Shown piece by piece: positions 63,847 to 64,000 of a DNA stretch of 64,000 bases. The position numbers and the translations under genes were made by a program. The stretch lies in NCBI GenBank assembly GCA_963699015.1, contig CAVOSX010000001.1, forward strand, positions 62,001-126,000, given 5' to 3'. Below the pieces are notes generated by a model, which saw nothing but the letters and a program-made list of their open reading frames with translations, searched no databases and was not told the origin of the DNA. This stretch comes from PALSA-505 sp963699015 (GTDB taxonomy: Bacteria > Actinomycetota > Actinomycetes > Streptosporangiales > Streptosporangiaceae). Each line of letters starts with the position of its first letter. Within the stretch, counting starts at the first letter, position 1.

Positions 63847-63852
63847 TAGCAT
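63847..63852 (+). promoter_or_regulatory. -10 box (TAGCAT) of the DtxR-family gene
   Basis: TAGCAT lies 20 nt before the GTG at 63873, with the GGGAGGTAGG ribosome-binding site in between. Confidence 0.4.
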
Positions 63853-63872
63853 CAGGGTGGGAGGTAGGACCG

Positions 63873-64000
63873 GTGACGGCGCACGGGCTCATCGACACGA
63901 CCGAGATGTACCTTCGGACAGTCTTCGAACTCGAAGAGGAAGGTATCGTCCCGCTGCGTGCCCGTATCGCCGAGCGGCTCTCGCAGAGCGGTCCCACGGT
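63873..64000 (+). CDS. DtxR/IdeR-family metal-dependent regulator, 5' part only
   Basis: 43 residues before the window ends, reading LIDTTEMYLRTVFELEEEGI and LRARIAERLSQSGPTV, the start of the DtxR winged-helix domain. Iron- or manganese-dependent repression is the family role; which metal cannot be judged from this fragment. The GTG at 63873 has a strong GGGAGG ribosome-binding site. Confidence 0.85.
   Translation, partial: MTAHGLIDTTEMYLRTVFELEEEGIVPLRARIAERLSQSGPT

Overview
The window is about 64 kb of very GC-rich DNA with densely packed, often 4-nt-overlapping genes and frequent GTG starts. Marker genes point to a high-GC actinobacterium, probably of the Streptomyces/Streptosporangiales type: mycothiol glycosyltransferase mshA, senX3/regX3, carD, HrcA/CIRCE-type control of groEL, and several DUF families typical of actinobacteria (DUF3027, DUF2530, DUF3263, DUF2637). 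The order-level placement is a guess. Most of the window looks like chromosomal core with little accessory DNA; the only clear mobile element is one IS481-type insertion sequence. No prophage or CRISPR array was seen.

Layout. 0-7 kb: a truncated queA-like gene, an SDR oxidoreductase, a GAF-histidine-kinase/LuxR two-component pair, a stand-alone ABC ATPase, a Rieske/DUF2231 membrane protein and an EphD-like hydrolase-SDR fusion. 7-10.3 kb: two divergent winged-helix regulators, a NAD(P)-binding reductase and a ferritin-like di-iron protein. 10.4-19.7 kb: a probable potassium/magnesium homeostasis block (KdpE, a shortened KdpD-like kinase, two convergent KimA-like APC transporters, and a PRC-MgtE_N-CBS protein). 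19.8-25 kb: CoA-transferase/racemase, Tat-exported phospholipase C, YbjN protein, mshA and gpmA. 25-33.7 kb: senX3-regX3, a PCuAC-like lipoprotein, a membrane redoxin, carD-ispF, a DUF2637 protein, cysS-rlmB and tRNA-Thr. 33.8-35.5 kb: the IS element. 35.6-45.3 kb: acetyltransferase, methyltransferase, hydrolase, MBL protein, and a cell-envelope cluster of polytopic membrane proteins ending in a PlsC-type acyltransferase. 45.5-50.8 kb: SAM hydrolase family protein, DUF3263, trehalose synthesis genes otsB and otsA (convergent), then a SAM-I riboswitch leading thrC and a ThiS/MoaD protein. 51-58 kb: cold-shock protein, groEL behind two CIRCE operators, membrane protein, a second cold-shock-domain protein, MFS transporter, DUF3027 and DUF2530. 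58-64 kb: MarR-MFS pair, thpR, a tiny membrane protein, serC, citrate synthase, pdxH and the start of a DtxR/IdeR-type regulator.

Two features of the whole window matter for anyone using this annotation. First, at least ten genes carry apparent single-base frameshifts (winged-helix gene at 8.0 kb, first KimA-like gene, mshA, two envelope genes at 41-44.6 kb, MFS at 56 kb, DUF3027, MarR at 58.5 kb, pdxH, and perhaps the MFS 5' end). They sit in unrelated and partly housekeeping genes, and some fall in C or G runs, so uncorrected sequencing errors are more likely than mass pseudogenization. Second, about ten genes have a TANNNT -10 box 6-10 nt before the start codon and no Shine-Dalgarno sequence. 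They are probably transcribed as leaderless mRNAs, and this was used to choose several starts.
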